Shown piece by piece: positions 24,275 through 35,730 of a DNA stretch of 64,000 bases. The notes under the pieces are model-generated. The model ran no database searches. It had not been told where the DNA came from and saw nothing but the letters and a program-made list of their open reading frames with translations. The stretch is taken from the NCBI GenBank assembly GCA_021234155.1, contig JAJEKV010000005.1, positions 14,177,449 to 14,241,448 on the forward strand, given 5' to 3'. The stretch comes from Isoetes taiwanensis. Lineage: Eukaryota > Streptophyta > Lycopodiopsida > Isoetales > Isoetaceae. The translations under genes and the position numbers were made by a program. Position 1 is the stretch's first letter; each line of letters begins with the position of its first letter.

Positions 24275-25024
24275 TTGTTTGTGACTAGAGATGATCTTGA
24301 AGGAAGAAAACCAGATTCATTGGATAGCCACATCACAAGGTTTGTTTCTTTGCATTTGCTTTACAATACTTTTTGTTCTATGTTTGACTTAAAAAATTCA
24401 TGCAAGTTTTCTGGATCTAAGGTAGAGCTGTCGCTGTCTATGGTTAATAGACCCATTACTTGGTATGTTACAATGTGGCTACATTTTGAAGGCTGCGGAA
24501 GTATTTTTCTAACATATTTATCAGGTGATTCCATCAGGAGGTTTTCTGCTCGGCTAGCAATTAATCAGGCTAGAACAGCAAAGGTTCAAATGATACATTC
24601 TCAAAATTCTTAAGAAGACCACTATTTGTACAAGGATTGTTCTTCGCTATTAGGGTAAGTACCTCCATTTTCTGGAATTTCGGTCTTACTTAGATTTTGT
24701 ACATGCTTTCTCCTTTTCCTAAAAGTAGTATCACTGCTACTCTTTGATTCTAACTTCGGTTTTGTTAACCCATTCCTACAAATGTTTCTGTTTCTCCCTC
24801 ACTTCAAGTAGCATCAGCTTCACAAAAAAGATAACACATGCCATCTTTTGTTTTCCAAATGCTTCTAATTCGTGCATCTTATTGCAAGCATCTCCTCTAA
24901 ATTTGTTTGAAAATAGGAAGTTGTTAAACTGAGCTCAAATTTAAAGCAAGCGATGGATATGCTTGCAGAATCCATGCCTTTCCATGATTATCTTGAATCA
25001 AAACAAAAACTAAAACATCATTAG
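24275..25024 (+). pseudogene. Exon-like fragments of an unknown gene in copy A
   Basis: Three pieces stand out. FVTRDDLEGRKPDSLDSHIT (24,278-24,339) ends at ACAAG|GTTTGT. RRFSARLAINQARTAKVQ (24,525-24,583) lies between ATTTATCAG and CAAAG|GTT. EVVKLSSNLKQAMDMLAESM with PFHDYLESKQ (24,917-25,024) follows AAATAG. The last is amphipathic and helix-like. The first two do not join in a single open frame, so this is either decayed or mis-called. The same pieces recur in copy B (48,701-49,424). A relation to the transit-peptide-like exons at 23,056 is possible but unproven. Confidence 0.35.
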
Positions 25025-25684
25025 TTGATTTTGTTGGATTTTGTATTCAGAGTTGCTTCGTCCACAAACCTACTCGACCTGTTCGCGCAAACTCATTTGA
25101 TGTACACATTATTACAACTCCATGCTTCCATGGTGTTTTGTCTTTATTTCTTAAAGAAGGCGAGGCAAGTTTGGCTTTCAGGGATCTGAGCTAAAATGCA
25201 ACTTCTTTTGCTTGGATCTTGACGATTCTCTTCAGAAGAAGCAAGTTACAATTTTTAATATTCTTGCGTTCTTAGAGATTTTGAGAGTTTGGCAATCTTA
25301 TCCTCATTTGTTTTTGTGGAGCAGTTTCCTGGAATTATGGTTCTTTCTCAATTCTCTACTAGCAGCAGCTTCGGGTCATTGGCCTTCTCTTGCGAACAGG
25401 AGCAACATCACATGCGGAATCATTGCTTACCTTTAGCAGGATTATATGGAGGAGATCGAATCCCTGTTTTATCAGTCAAACAACACTGTCACAAGAGGTA
25501 ATTTTCAACCATAATTTTAGTACTAGAGTCTTTAATTCCTTCTGGAAGTTTTCTAGCAAAGATAATGGTAGCATCAACAAGAATCAAACAGTTAATTTTA
25601 AGCGATGAATTTGAAGAATTTAGTTTAAGCATGCGCTTCCACTTCTATATGCCTCTATATGTTAAATTTCTATGAAGGTTATTT

Positions 25685-25995
25685 GTGTCTAGAGATGTTT
25701 CAAAGGAAGAAAATCAGATCCACCATCTTTGGATCGCCACAACACAAGGTTTTTTTCTTCTTGAGAATACTTTTTGTGCTACTTTTGACTTAAAATTTCA
25801 GTCAAGGTTTTTAGATCTAAGGTGGAGCTGCTGCTGCCTGTGGTTAATAGGCCCATTATACTATATATTACAATGCCTATTTTGAAGCTTGAGGAAGCAT
25901 TTCTCTTTTACATATTTATCATGTGACTCCATCGCCCGGGGTTTTACGCTTTCGGTTAGCAATCAATCCCGGTACAAGCGGCTACCAAAACCAAA
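25685..25995 (+). repeat. Diverged second copy of the exon pair within copy A
   Basis: FVSRDVSKEENQIHHLWIAT followed by an intron-like stretch and a CATGTGACTCCATC / AGCAATCAATC block parallels 24,278-24,590 base for base with moderate divergence. The interval between exons and its TATTTATCA acceptor side are conserved too. This is an old tandem duplication of a two-exon unit, 1.4 kb apart, present in both A and B (50,088-50,395). Confidence 0.6.
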
Positions 25996-28020
25996 TGAAT
26001 GATATCTTTCTAGGTGCATAGGCAACAAGCTAAGAACAAATCCGATCCATTTGTCCCGCGGCGCCATTTTAGTTGCATATGAAAAAGGGAAAAGTTGTGA
26101 TTGACTGTGAACAAGCCAGGTGTAAGATCTATGTTAAACGATTGGGTTAGGATGCATTTGGCCTGCTTTAATGCATTTTAGTTGCATATGATTCGTTGGG
26201 AAAGAATGTGTTGTAGACCAATTGGTTGAAACCTAGGAGTGCCAATTATATCGGTGCATGCATTGGCATGTTTTGGTGCTTAAAATGATGCAACCTAATT
26301 TGTATTTGCTAGATATTGCATATCATGAATTTGTGCTTTTCGCCTCTCTGAAACAGATAGTTACGTATATAACCAAGTTGTGTATTTTACTTTGGTTTCT
26401 CATATCGTGCAACACAAGACCATCAAATTGATGGCGTCACAGATCTAAAATAATGAAAAAACCTTTTTTTTTTTTGTAAACTTTAAAACAAGCGAACTCA
26501 TCTAAACACGTTAGACAACATTGCCCTTTTATCCCTAATATGCATTGCATGCTAATATCACAAAGCCCAAGTGTCAGAAGTTATTTATCTGGATGTAGTA
26601 GGCAATGTTATCAACCATGTCACCACCACACTTTTGGGTTTAAAGGTTTAGTGTTTAGGATCTGGAATTTAGGATTTGTGTGGTTAGATATATCGTGACT
26701 ATGATTTTAGGTCCCATGGTTTTACGGATGGTGAATATTTTTATCCTTTTTATGGATGGAGACATTTCCAAAAGATTTTGTTTAGGGTTTAGATTTGTTA
26801 TCTTCCACAATATACCATCTTAGCATCAACTAAGGGTGCTTTCCCATGGGACTAAAACCCGGAGATTTTCTTGAGGTCAGGCCGAAGGCTCCGGTGTTCC
26901 CATGAGCGCCGTACTTGCTTGATTCAGGTTTAGGACCTGAGTCGCAAAGTATTCTCCACACAATTCTGAGCCTCAGGTTTTTGACCTTAGTATGGCTTTT
27001 TCAGGTCTGCAAATTCATGGGAAAGCACCCTAATACTCTAGAGTGTATGGGCTTCATTGTCTACCCCATCCTACTCACTCCATTATTCTATTTTATTCTA
27101 ACTATTATGTCTGCATATTCCATGTGCTCATGACCTATTACATGTATTAAACCTCTATATCTACGGACATTATTTTACATCTATGGACATGATTACATTT
27201 ACAATCCTTTATTCACCTACAAACTCCACACATATACCTATTCCATACGTCCACGACTAATGCTCGGATCTTTACACTTTGATCCATCTATAAACATAGC
27301 AAATCTATAACATTTTTGTTCCACTTACAAACTCCATTACATCCACCCATCGCCCCACAACTATGCCATGTCGCCACACGTTCAATGTTGGTCTTCATTG
27401 GCGAAATCTGGCAATCGTTGGCGATAACCTGGGAAAATCGACGGTTAACTTACTCCTACAATGTCATAAAAGAAGAGTTTTTTTAAGCTTTCACGATCAA
27501 TCGCCCCCAAGATCTCATAAAGATCGGCTATGGTGCTCGAATTTGCCTGATTTTTGCTCAGAATTTGTTACAAAATCCCCTGTTTCTCTTTGTAAACCGA
27601 GTAATTCTTATGATTTTTGCTCAAATTTAGGTTTGCAAATCCCATGTTTACGTCTCTAAATGGAGCTTTTCTTCTCCTTCTCGACTTGCTCGTGCCCGGC
27701 CTTGATTGAGTCTGTTGCAAATCATGCTAAAGCAGCCAAATCATGCTAAAGCAGGTTACCCTATTGAACATGTAACCTGGAATTAGATCCCCAACTATTA
27801 TTCCTTAAATTTTTTACGGGCAGCGTGGCAGCACGAAAATACACCACCCATCAGAAAAACGACCCTAATATGATATTGTGTCCATATTATGATGTACTTA
27901 GTTGTCTACGTAGAGAAAATATGCTTGAAATTGCTTAAAATCTTCTTCATGCGACTCTAAGATTTAGGCCAAGCATCTCCTTCAATACAAAATTCTTCAT
28001 GCACTCTTTGGATTTGGATG
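25996..28020. other. Copy A, AT-rich stretch without recognisable gene
   Basis: It contains the position (about 26,830) where copy B has its 1.7-kb insertion, and a degraded counterpart (27,355-27,392) of the Helitron 3' hairpin seen in copy B at 53,438-53,466. Around 27,520-27,720 is a coding-like but unrecognised stretch (NLPDFCSEFVTKSPVSLCK). No gene can be supported. Confidence 0.5.
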
Positions 28021-28244
28021 CTTGACATCAATATTTAGTGATATGCATTGGAAACCCGTTTTTTATAAACTTGATGGGTTTGATCCAAAATGTGGCATAT
28101 AAAGTAAATGATCGGAAAAATCAATTAATTGCGATTATGCTGAAGCAGGCTTGAATAAGGTGAAACTGGAACCAGTTCACAAAAGCCAGGAACAATCTCG
28201 TCTTCTGATATCTTCATACTTTGAATCAATTAGAGCTTGGATTG

Positions 28245-28331
28245 CAGCCCCCCTCCCCTACGTGGCTGATATCTGGCCGTCCATGTTTGAAATGAAGGGC
28301 TAGGATAGCGCCACGTAGGGGAGGGGGGCTG
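28245..28331. mobile_element. 87-bp MITE-like unit with perfect 22-bp terminal inverted repeats
   Basis: The left arm (28,245-28,266) begins CAGCCCCCCTCCCC and ends TACGTGGC. The right arm (28,310-28,331) is its exact reverse complement. The arms enclose only 43 bases. ACGTGG/CCACGT cores are G-box-like. No clear target duplication flanks it, and there is no copy at the equivalent place in B, because it sits within the A-specific insertion. Confidence 0.75.
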
Positions 28332-29504
28332 TATAATGCACTCGTCCCCCAAATTCTGACAATCTAACAGGGGTCCGGTGGCCACATGGTAAGTAAACCG
28401 ATATAACACACTTAGAAATGGGGGTCTGTGTTTGTTTGAGAGGTACGTTCCTCATTTTGGGGCCAAGATTACCCTGGCCAATAACATGAAAACCAGGCCG
28501 GTTCAAGTAAATCAGGCTCCAAAATCTCTGGATGTTCTATGGAAACAGATGGATTGATCAAAAACAGGGATAGAACATAGTGATATTCCCATGCCGATGC
28601 TTCCATCTTCTCTTGAAATCACTCTGCTTTCCACCTTCACTCTATCTGAATCCTTGCTGGATTTGATCCAAATCTCTGTTTCAAATCTATGCCTATTGCC
28701 GGATTTGAGCCCCAAAAGTGTTTCACCCACTGTGTCATCCCAAATTTCAATCCAAACTCCACAATCTCTGTTAATTTTTTGCTCCTGCGCTCTATCATAG
28801 GCCAGATTTCAGTTTTTATCCCCTGCTTATGCCAGATTTTAATTCAATAACTATGATTCATGTCGGATTTGGGTTGAATCTCTGTGACCCATTTCGAATT
28901 TGCTCTTTTCCATGCCTCTGCGAGTTAAGCAAAAGCATAACCATGCAAGAAGGGCGCAAGGAAATGCAAAATCCAGAGTTGGATTTAAATCCAGACAATT
29001 CTTAGGGATTTGGGTAATAAATATGATACCTTTTGAAAGCCTTCTGAAAATTGCAATTCTGGTAACAACTTCTTCATAGGTTTTGACACACTGGTACTCG
29101 GATTCTTAAGGATGTTGGTGGAGAAAAAAATGTTCAACAAAAGGGTTAAAGAACCATAATTCAACAGTAAGTGCTAATTTGGTCTCAGTAGGGCAAGCCT
29201 ACTTCAACATGAGTAAATAATCCCAAACAATCACGAGCGCGGAATTAAAATATTTCATGGAATATTATATTCAAACCAAATCAAGGCCTTTTATATGTCA
29301 CTCCACCCTCCAACAAGAGGGTTGCCCCCTACGGGCAATCCAAAAAAGGGAAAATTTTGAATATCTAACTCGTAGAGTTGTAATTGCTATTTGCAAGATG
29401 CTTTTTTATCTACGTGATGACACATCTATTTTTTCGAATATTCTATGTTTCGTTGGGACAAAAAAAATAGCATATTTTTTCCCAAAAAAAAAAACAAATT
29501 TTCT

Positions 29505-29702
29505 AACACGTTATGTCTTATGCCTTATGTTGTGTAACAAATTTATAGCACGTTATGTCTTATGCTTTATGTTGTGTAGCAAATTTATAGCACGTTATGC
29601 CTTATGTGGGTTCATTGTCCCCCCTATATTTGTCCACATCTATTGACCTATTTACTAAGAGTTTCTACATCTATTGACCTATTTACTAAGAATTTCTAGG
29701 GG
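29505..29702. repeat. Two short tandem arrays: 42 bp (about 2.5 copies) and 31 bp (2 copies)
   Basis: First array: CACGTTATGTCTTATGC..TA plus TGTTGTGTA.CAAATTTATAG repeated. Second array: CATCTATTGACCTATTTACT plus AAGA.TTTCTA repeated twice. Both lie at the right end of the A-specific insertion. Confidence 0.8.
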
Positions 29703-29989
29703 AGCCCACAACTCTTAACATCCCGACATAGGAGTCTATGTCATCACAATAAACCACTTGGTCACATCTTTGGAATCACAACACAACATTTCCTATTGTT
29801 TCATCATCTCAAGGCTGGAAAGACAGAAACAAATATCACCAAAAGTGGTTCGTCGCGCAAAACATATAATTATACAATTAATTTGCTATGGTTTTTTCAT
29901 ATGATTGTGGTGTTGTATCTCTATGAGGGTATGCTAGTAATATTTATAGAGCGCGCTTTGTATTTTTAGTTAGTTTGCCCTCCTAACCT

Positions 29990-30345
29990 TTGGATTGGAT
30001 ATGCATGCCTATGCCCATGTATGCATGGCACCTTCTCTGTCGATCCAATGCATGCATACGCCCCTTCTCCCGATCAATCTTAGGTTTCCATCCACATGCT
30101 TTTGCATGTGAGACCACTTTATATCCAGTGAATCTCACGTTTATATTAACATGTTTTGCCATGCACCTTTGGTTCGGACATGCATGCCTATGTCCATGCA
30201 TACGTAGCACCTTCTGTGTCAGTCAATGCATGCATACGCCCCTTCTCACCCGGTCAATCTTAGGTTTCCATCCACATGCTTTTGCATGTGAGACCATTTT
30301 ACATCCAGTGAATCTCAAGTTCACATTAACACGTTTTTGCATAAA
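29990..30345. repeat. Tandem duplication of about 177 bp, ATGCATGC-rich
   Basis: Two adjacent units share TATGCATGCCTATG, CATGCATACGCCCCTTCTC, TTTCCATCCACATGCTTTTG and CATGTGAGACCA. Copy B has the same two units at about 54,372-54,730. The many GCATGC/ATGCAT palindromes produce overlapping open frames that are not genes. Confidence 0.85.
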
Positions 30346-30349
30346 AAGT

Positions 30350-31920
30350 TCCTTCTAGTCCGGTCAATCTCAATCTTCTATTTACATGAATTTGTGATTC
30401 TTTTTATTCTATATTACTCCTTCTTTATGTCGCTCCCCTCCCCTTCCCTCTCTTTGGGATGTTCATGATTGCATTCTTTTTTTTTTCACGAGATCTGAGA
30501 GAAGATGAAGAAGGCATGAATTTGAGTAAATTGCATAGGGCTTTTCACTTTCTATCATCAATCATGTAGTCAAGACACATGCTCACCTTTTTTAGCCACA
30601 TAGGTCTTTTCACATGAGAGCTTTACCCTTTCTCTAGTAAGCACCACGGTTGCAAAACCATTTACCAATGAACCGGTTTGAGAGCATGGGCGCCTTTTAA
30701 GGAGTTGGAGCGGAGTCAAGGATCTGGTAGGTGGTCAATCTATTGTGCAATCTTGACTTCCGACAAGCGTTAGGCGAGGTTAGCATCTTCTATTAGCCTT
30801 AGAGGACCTATAGATTCCAAGATCTTAGCCACTAGCAGAGGAGCCTAACCATGTATGTTTAGGTAGATAGATTAGATGTTATTTTGTATTTGGTTCTATG
30901 GATGAATCTTTCATGTTCCCTTTTCGCAAGGGTAATCAACTTCTCTTGATTTTGAGGTTCTTAACATATTTACTTGCTCTTGAAATTGCAGTGACAGGTG
31001 CTGAATGGTTTTGTAATCATGGTTCAATCCCAGATAAATATCGATTGTAGGTGTAGCTATATTGTGTTAGCTCTATAACTATTTTACATTATTATAGTGG
31101 GTTCAACTCCTAGTCTTTGATTATATTCATGTCCTTCGTCCTTTTCATTCCATCACAACTGTTTTAGTGTCATGCAACACGTGTAAATATATGGCTATTT
31201 TGCTGTGGTTTGCATATATGATTTTGTTGTTATATTTGTGTCACGGTATGTCGATAGTACTTTTAGAGCGTGTGGAGTATTTTTAGTTAGTTTCCACTCA
31301 AAATCTATGGTCTTGACATGTACAAGTGCATGCATTACATGTATACAATGCATGCACACAGTGCATGCATACTATATATACATGCAATGCATGCATATTG
31401 AGCACCTCTTTTACTTAACGCGGGCAAGGTATATCGTTATTAACATGCTTCTACTTCACACCGTTCAATCCCATGAGTCTTAATGTTGCCATGTCATTGT
31501 TTTGTTGTGGTGTTATGAGAAAAATGTAAAATGGCTTGTCATGCTATTCTCGTTTTTTTTTTTTTTTCTCTTACAAACTAGTATTATTTCATGTTCTATG
31601 GTCCGTCAGCGCTTATTGCAACCTAACCTTGGCCTCACACAAAATAAACGTTAGGCAAAAGACTTGGATCCATATAAACTCTATATATACAAGAAATTTA
31701 TCCGCCAGCCTAAGTTGCCACGAACATTTCTTTAGCTACGACGCTGTGATGCCCTAAACTTCAAGCCTTCTTTAATAAGACACTTATCAATAAGTACATA
31801 AGTAAATCAATAGGAAAAATACGAGAGTTGGACTTGTATTCTTATATTTTGGAGCCCATAGGATAAAGAGATCTTTTTTAGTGCATGATCCTTTTTATTT
31901 CTTACGTCTATTTATTTCAT
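30350..31920. other. Copy A, non-coding stretch
   Basis: No recognised gene. A cluster of GCATGCAT/TGCATGCA motifs occurs at 31,325-31,395 and is conserved in copy B at 55,722-55,790. The open frames around it arise from these motifs. Confidence 0.5.
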
Positions 31921-31924
31921 CCAA

Positions 31925-32268
31925 CAGGTTGTCAATGAGTTTGAGCTTGATGGGGATACTCGGTTCGATAACTTAACCACCCAACATCCGCCAAGATGAT
32001 CTCGTATCATTATATACCCTCCTCCCCCCCCCCCCCCTTACTTTTTTTTTTTAGTCTTTGCACATGGTGGAAACCAATGGGTTTTGAGCTTCAACAGGGG
32101 ATACCCGAGGTTGATAGCCTAACCACTAGACTGCCACAGCGATGAATGTTTTTTCCCTTCTCTATTTTTTTTTTTCAATTATCTAGTGGTAGCCAGCGAA
32201 TTGTGAAACTTGAAAGAGGATACCTTGATTCAAAGTCTGACCACTAGGCCAACACCGCGTTGATATAA
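31925..32268 (-). repeat. Three tRNA-promoter-like short modules separated by homopolymers
   Basis: Read on the minus strand, each of three modules (about 31,930-32,005, 32,065-32,145, 32,175-32,265) contains a version of TGGC..TCTAGTGGTTAGG, then GTATCC.C, then a block rich in GAAGCTCAAAAC. Poly-T or C/T runs separate them. The first block resembles a pol III A box. A convincing B box and a cloverleaf are missing. They could be SINE-derived. The same triplet sits in copy B at 56,329-56,655. Confidence 0.3.
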
Positions 32269-32397
32269 CATTTTGTTATTTCTTGGTTCATATATTGGTT
32301 TTCCTTTCTAGTCCAGTCAGCTCCACATTTTCTTTAATTTTATCATTGCGAAGCAAAGAAATTCAGGAAGGGACTCTTAAAAGAACACAAAAACCGG

Positions 32398-32970
32398 CCA
32401 TTCTAAAATTCCATCGATCCGAGCCCTCGGATCGAGATTCTAGAGGGGGCGAGCATGCATGTCACGCATGCATGCATTGCATGCCTTCTACGGTTGGGAG
32501 ATTGCTATATTAGGCGGGGTTCTTCATCAACGTCTCATCGGGCGCTTCCTCTTCTCTCTCAACAATTACCTTATTCTCTTTTATTTGAAACCATGCGGGA
32601 GGGGCTTCTCCCTACTTGGATTGACCAATTTGGCATTTCTTTCATGTTATAGCATGTCCTTTCACCGGCCTTGCCTCTTCTTTTAGCCATAATCCTTTGA
32701 CCTTCGGTCCTCGATCCCGCTTTGATAAGGAAGTTCTCTTCTATTTGGGAGGTTTTTGTCGTTTTCATGCGAGCCCCATTCTAGAATTCCATCGATCCGA
32801 GCCCTCGGATCGAGATTCTAGAGGGGCGAGTCTCATACATATATTGCATGCCTTCTCCACGGTCTTGAAGATCGGCTATATTAGGCGGGGGTTCTTCATC
32901 AACGTCTCATCGGTAACTTCCCTCTTCTCTCTCATTAATACCTTATTCTCTATTCTTTGAAACCCACCCT
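32398..32970. repeat. Duplicated palindromic cassette, about 385 bp apart
   Basis: A cassette with the dyad GATCCGAGCCCTCGGATC, then GAGATTCTAGAGGGG, a GCATGCCTTCT block and TTCTTCATCAACGTCTCATC occurs at 32,412-32,580 and again at 32,795-32,945. Copy B keeps both (56,805 and 57,178). The stem of the dyad is seven bases with a four-base loop. Confidence 0.8.
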
Positions 32971-33163
32971 CCCTCCTTTATTGTTTAATCTATTTGTCGA
33001 CCGGGTACGCACGTGACCAGCCCCCTATTTGAAGAGGTTTTTGTTTTGTTGTCGCGATGACACGCGTGATCAGCCCCTCCACTTTGGGAGGTTTATTTTT
33101 GTCACATTTGTTCTAGTGTCGGTGATGTGCGGTGCAGTGTTAGCAAGCGGCGGCGGCATCAGC

Positions 33164-33330
33164 TTCCACACTCACCCCTTTTTTGGTCCACTTGTTGAAA
33201 ACATCAGTTTTGGTAGGTCTACATGTCTGTTTTTCAAAGAATCCTACATGTGGATTTGTGAAGGTATAGTTTTGTTCGATAATGGTGTTCTTTTTTGATT
33301 GGACTAAAACATCCCTTTGTTGTTTTGTAG
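33164..33330. other. Junction after copy A
   Basis: Similarity to copy B fades here. No feature beyond a short open stretch was recognised. Confidence 0.4.
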
Positions 33331-33359
33331 TTTCTTCTATTGTGACATGTCATTTTATA

Positions 33360-33860
33360 ATACAATCCAATTTGTAGGAAAGAGTACTTGAATTTCTACA
33401 TGTCTAATAATTCTATTGTCACATGTCTTTATAGATGTAGGAAAGAATATTTGATTCTCTACATGTCCTATACTTCCATTCACATGTCTTTATAGTAGTA
33501 GGACCAGTACTTTATTTTGCTAAGGCATTGTAGGAAAGAATACATGAATTACGACATGTGTAATACTTCTATTGTCACATGTCTTTATAGAAGTCGGAAA
33601 GAATACTTGATTCTCTACATGTCATATGCTTCCATGTCACATGTCTTTATAGTAGTAGGACAGAGTACTTTTATTTGCTAAGGCATTGTAGGAAAGAATA
33701 CATGAATTACGACATGTGTAATACTTCTATTCTCACATGTCTTTATAGAAGTAGGAAAGAGTACTTGATTCTCTACATGTCCTATCCTTCCATATCACGG
33801 GTCTTTATAGTGGTAGGGGGAGTGAGTACTTGATTTGCTACATGTGATGCGTGCGATCAC
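33360..33860. repeat. Higher-order tandem array built on CACATGTCTTTATAG
   Basis: CACATGTCTTTATAG or a close variant starts near 33,419, 33,481, 33,576, 33,638, 33,734 and 33,796. The spacings of about 62, 95, 62, 96 and 62 show a higher-order unit of about 157 bp made of a short and a long subunit. Each subunit contains GTAGGA(A)AGA.TACTT and CTACATGTC. Confidence 0.85.
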
Positions 33861-33942
33861 ATGTTCTTATACTAGTATTCCATGTAACACAAGTTACTTC
33901 AACTACTTCAATTACTTAACACCTATTTTTGCATAGCATTGG

Positions 33943-35498
33943 GCACCAACATGCCAAGGTGGCTCTAACATGCCACCTAGGCTCAAACATGCCAAGGTGG
34001 CTCCAACATGCCACCTAGGCTCCAACATGACAAAATGGCTCCAAACATGCCACCTAGGCTCCAACGTGCTCAAACATGCCACGCAGGGGGCTCCAACATG
34101 CCACCTATGCTCCAACTTGCCAAGGTGGCTCAAATATTACCGCGTGGGCTCCAACATGCCACCTAGGCTCCAACATTCCTAGGTGGCTCAAACATGCCAC
34201 ATAGGCTCAAACATGCCATCTTGGGCTCACTTAGGCTCCAACATGCCAAGGTGGCTCCAACATGCCACCTAGGCTCAAACATGCCAAGGTGGCTCAAACA
34301 TGCCACCTAGGCTCCCAACATGCCACCTAGGCTCAAACATGCCAGTGGCTCAAACATGCCAAGGTGGGCTCAAACATGCCACCTAGGCTCCAACATGCCA
34401 CCTAGGCTCAAACATGCCAAGGTGGCTCAAACATGCCACGTGGGCTCCACCATGCCACCTAGCCTCCAACATGCCAAGGTGGCTCACAACATGCCACCAC
34501 CTAGGCTTAAATATGCCAAGTTGGCTCAAACATGCCACCTAGGCTCCAACATGCCACCGTGGCTCAAACATGCCACCTAGGCTCAAACATGCCACGTGGC
34601 TCCACACATGCCGCGTGCCAGATGACTCCAACATGCCACCTAGGCTCCAACATGCTCAAACATGCCACGGGGCTCTAACATGCCACCTATGCTCCAACTT
34701 GCCAAGGTGGCTCAAATATGCCATGTGGGCTCCAACATGCCAAGGTGGCTCAAGCATGCCACACAGGGCTCCAACATGCCACCTAGGCTCTAACATGGCA
34801 AGGTGGCTCAAACATGCCACGTGGTCTCCAACATGCCACCTAGGCTCCAACATGCCAAGGTGGCTCAAACATGCCACCTAGGCTCCAACGTGCTCAAACA
34901 TGCCAAGGTGGCTCAAACATGCCACGTGGGCTCCAACATGCCAAGGTGGCTCAAACATGCCACCTAGGCTCAAACATGCCAAGGTGGTTCCCACATGCCA
35001 AGGTGGCTCCAACATGCCACCTAGGCTCAAACATGCCAAGGTGGCTCAAACATGCCACCCTAGGCAGCAACATGACAAAATGGCTCAAACATGCCACCTA
35101 GGCTCCAACGTTAACTCAAACATGCCACGGGCTCCAACATACCACCTATGCTCCAACTTGCCAAGGTGGCTCAAATATGCCACGTGGGCTCCAACATGCC
35201 ACCCTAGGCTCCAACATTCCTAGGTGGCTCAAACATGCCATCTAGGCTCCAACATGCCACCCAAAATTCAAACATGCCGTGGCTCAAACATGCCAAGGTG
35301 GGCTCAAAACATGCCACCTAGGCTCCAACATGCCAAGGTGGCTCAAACATGCCACCCACGGGCTCCAACATGCCAAGGTGGCTCAAACATGCCACCTAGG
35401 CTCAAACATGCCAAGGTGGCTCCAACATGCCATCAGGGGCTCCAACATGCCAAGGTGGCTGGGGCATGCCACCTAGTCTCAAGCATGCCACCTAGGCA
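33943..35498 (+). repeat. 19-bp minisatellite array 1
   Basis: About 80 tandem units of 19 bp occur in two main forms, AACATGCCACCTAGGCTCC and AACATGCCAAGGTGGCTCA, often alternating. GCCACCT of one form is the reverse complement of AGGTGGC in the other, so adjacent units can pair into hairpins. CATG and CCTAGG add further dyads. Because 19 is not divisible by three, open frames run through the array in all frames and encode repeating MPPRLKHA / MPRWLKHA strings, which are not evidence of a protein. Confidence 0.97.
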
Positions 35499-35650
35499 CC
35501 CCAAGTGGTGACATGGCATGCCAAGTGCCAAGGCAAGGTCAAGTTTTGACTAGGCCAAAAACCAAAGATGTCCATCTTTGGTCTTTTCATGGGTGGTGAT
35601 GGCAAATTTTGGGTGACATGGCTAGATGATGGTGACATGGACCTTGGATG
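35499..35650 (-). repeat. Array-flanking module F, copy 1
   Basis: This sequence, reading rightwards AAGTGGTGACATGGCATGCC, then GTCAAGTTTTGACTAGGCC and a CAAAGATG/CATCTTTG dyad, borders array 1. The reverse complement borders array 2 (37,785-38,005) and array 3 (41,295-41,512), and a diverged copy without an array lies at 43,055-43,285. It therefore belongs to the satellite-bearing element. Confidence 0.85.
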
Positions 35651-35730
35651 TCTTTGCAAACAAGGCGGGCACCTCCGGCGGGCCCCCTTTCTTGTGAAGG
35701 GGAGTCTCCGAAAGGTATATATGCTGGTGC

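Larger units (their letters stand above)
28022..29727. mobile_element. Copy A-specific insertion of about 1.7 kb
   Basis: Copy B reads straight from TTCTTCATGCAGCTACTGGA into GGAGTCTATGTCATCACA (54,087-54,128). In copy A these two sides are separated by 1.7 kb. The insert carries the 87-bp palindromic MITE-like unit and 42-bp and 31-bp tandem repeats near its right side. It has no coding domain and no obvious terminal repeats. It is either an insertion in A or a precise deletion in B. Confidence 0.7.
23596..33163 (+). repeat. Large direct duplication, copy A
   Basis: The segment is collinear and nearly identical with 48,033-57,540 over about 7.8 kb of shared sequence. Homology begins at GCATTGCACTTACTAAATTC and fades after AGCAAGCGGCGGC. 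Copy A alone carries the insertion at 28,022-29,727 and lacks the insertion present in B at 51,256-52,930. No terminal repeats or target duplications were found at its edges. The content is exon-like fragments, short tandem repeats and AT-rich DNA. Confidence 0.93.

Noticed and set aside
29990-30358. Cys/His-rich open frames on both strands
   Set aside because: They come from tandem GCATGC/ATGCAT-rich units. Cys and His codons follow from the motif, not from a zinc finger.
33943-35498. CRISPR-like array
   Set aside because: Repeats are contiguous 19-mers with no unique spacers, and the DNA is eukaryotic.
33912-35511. Series of overlapping 70-107 residue open frames with MPPRLKHA/MPRWLKHA repeats on both strands
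   Set aside because: They arise because a 19-bp monomer without stops is read in rotating frames. All frames and both strands are open, there is no start or stop logic, and the same happens in arrays 2 and 3.
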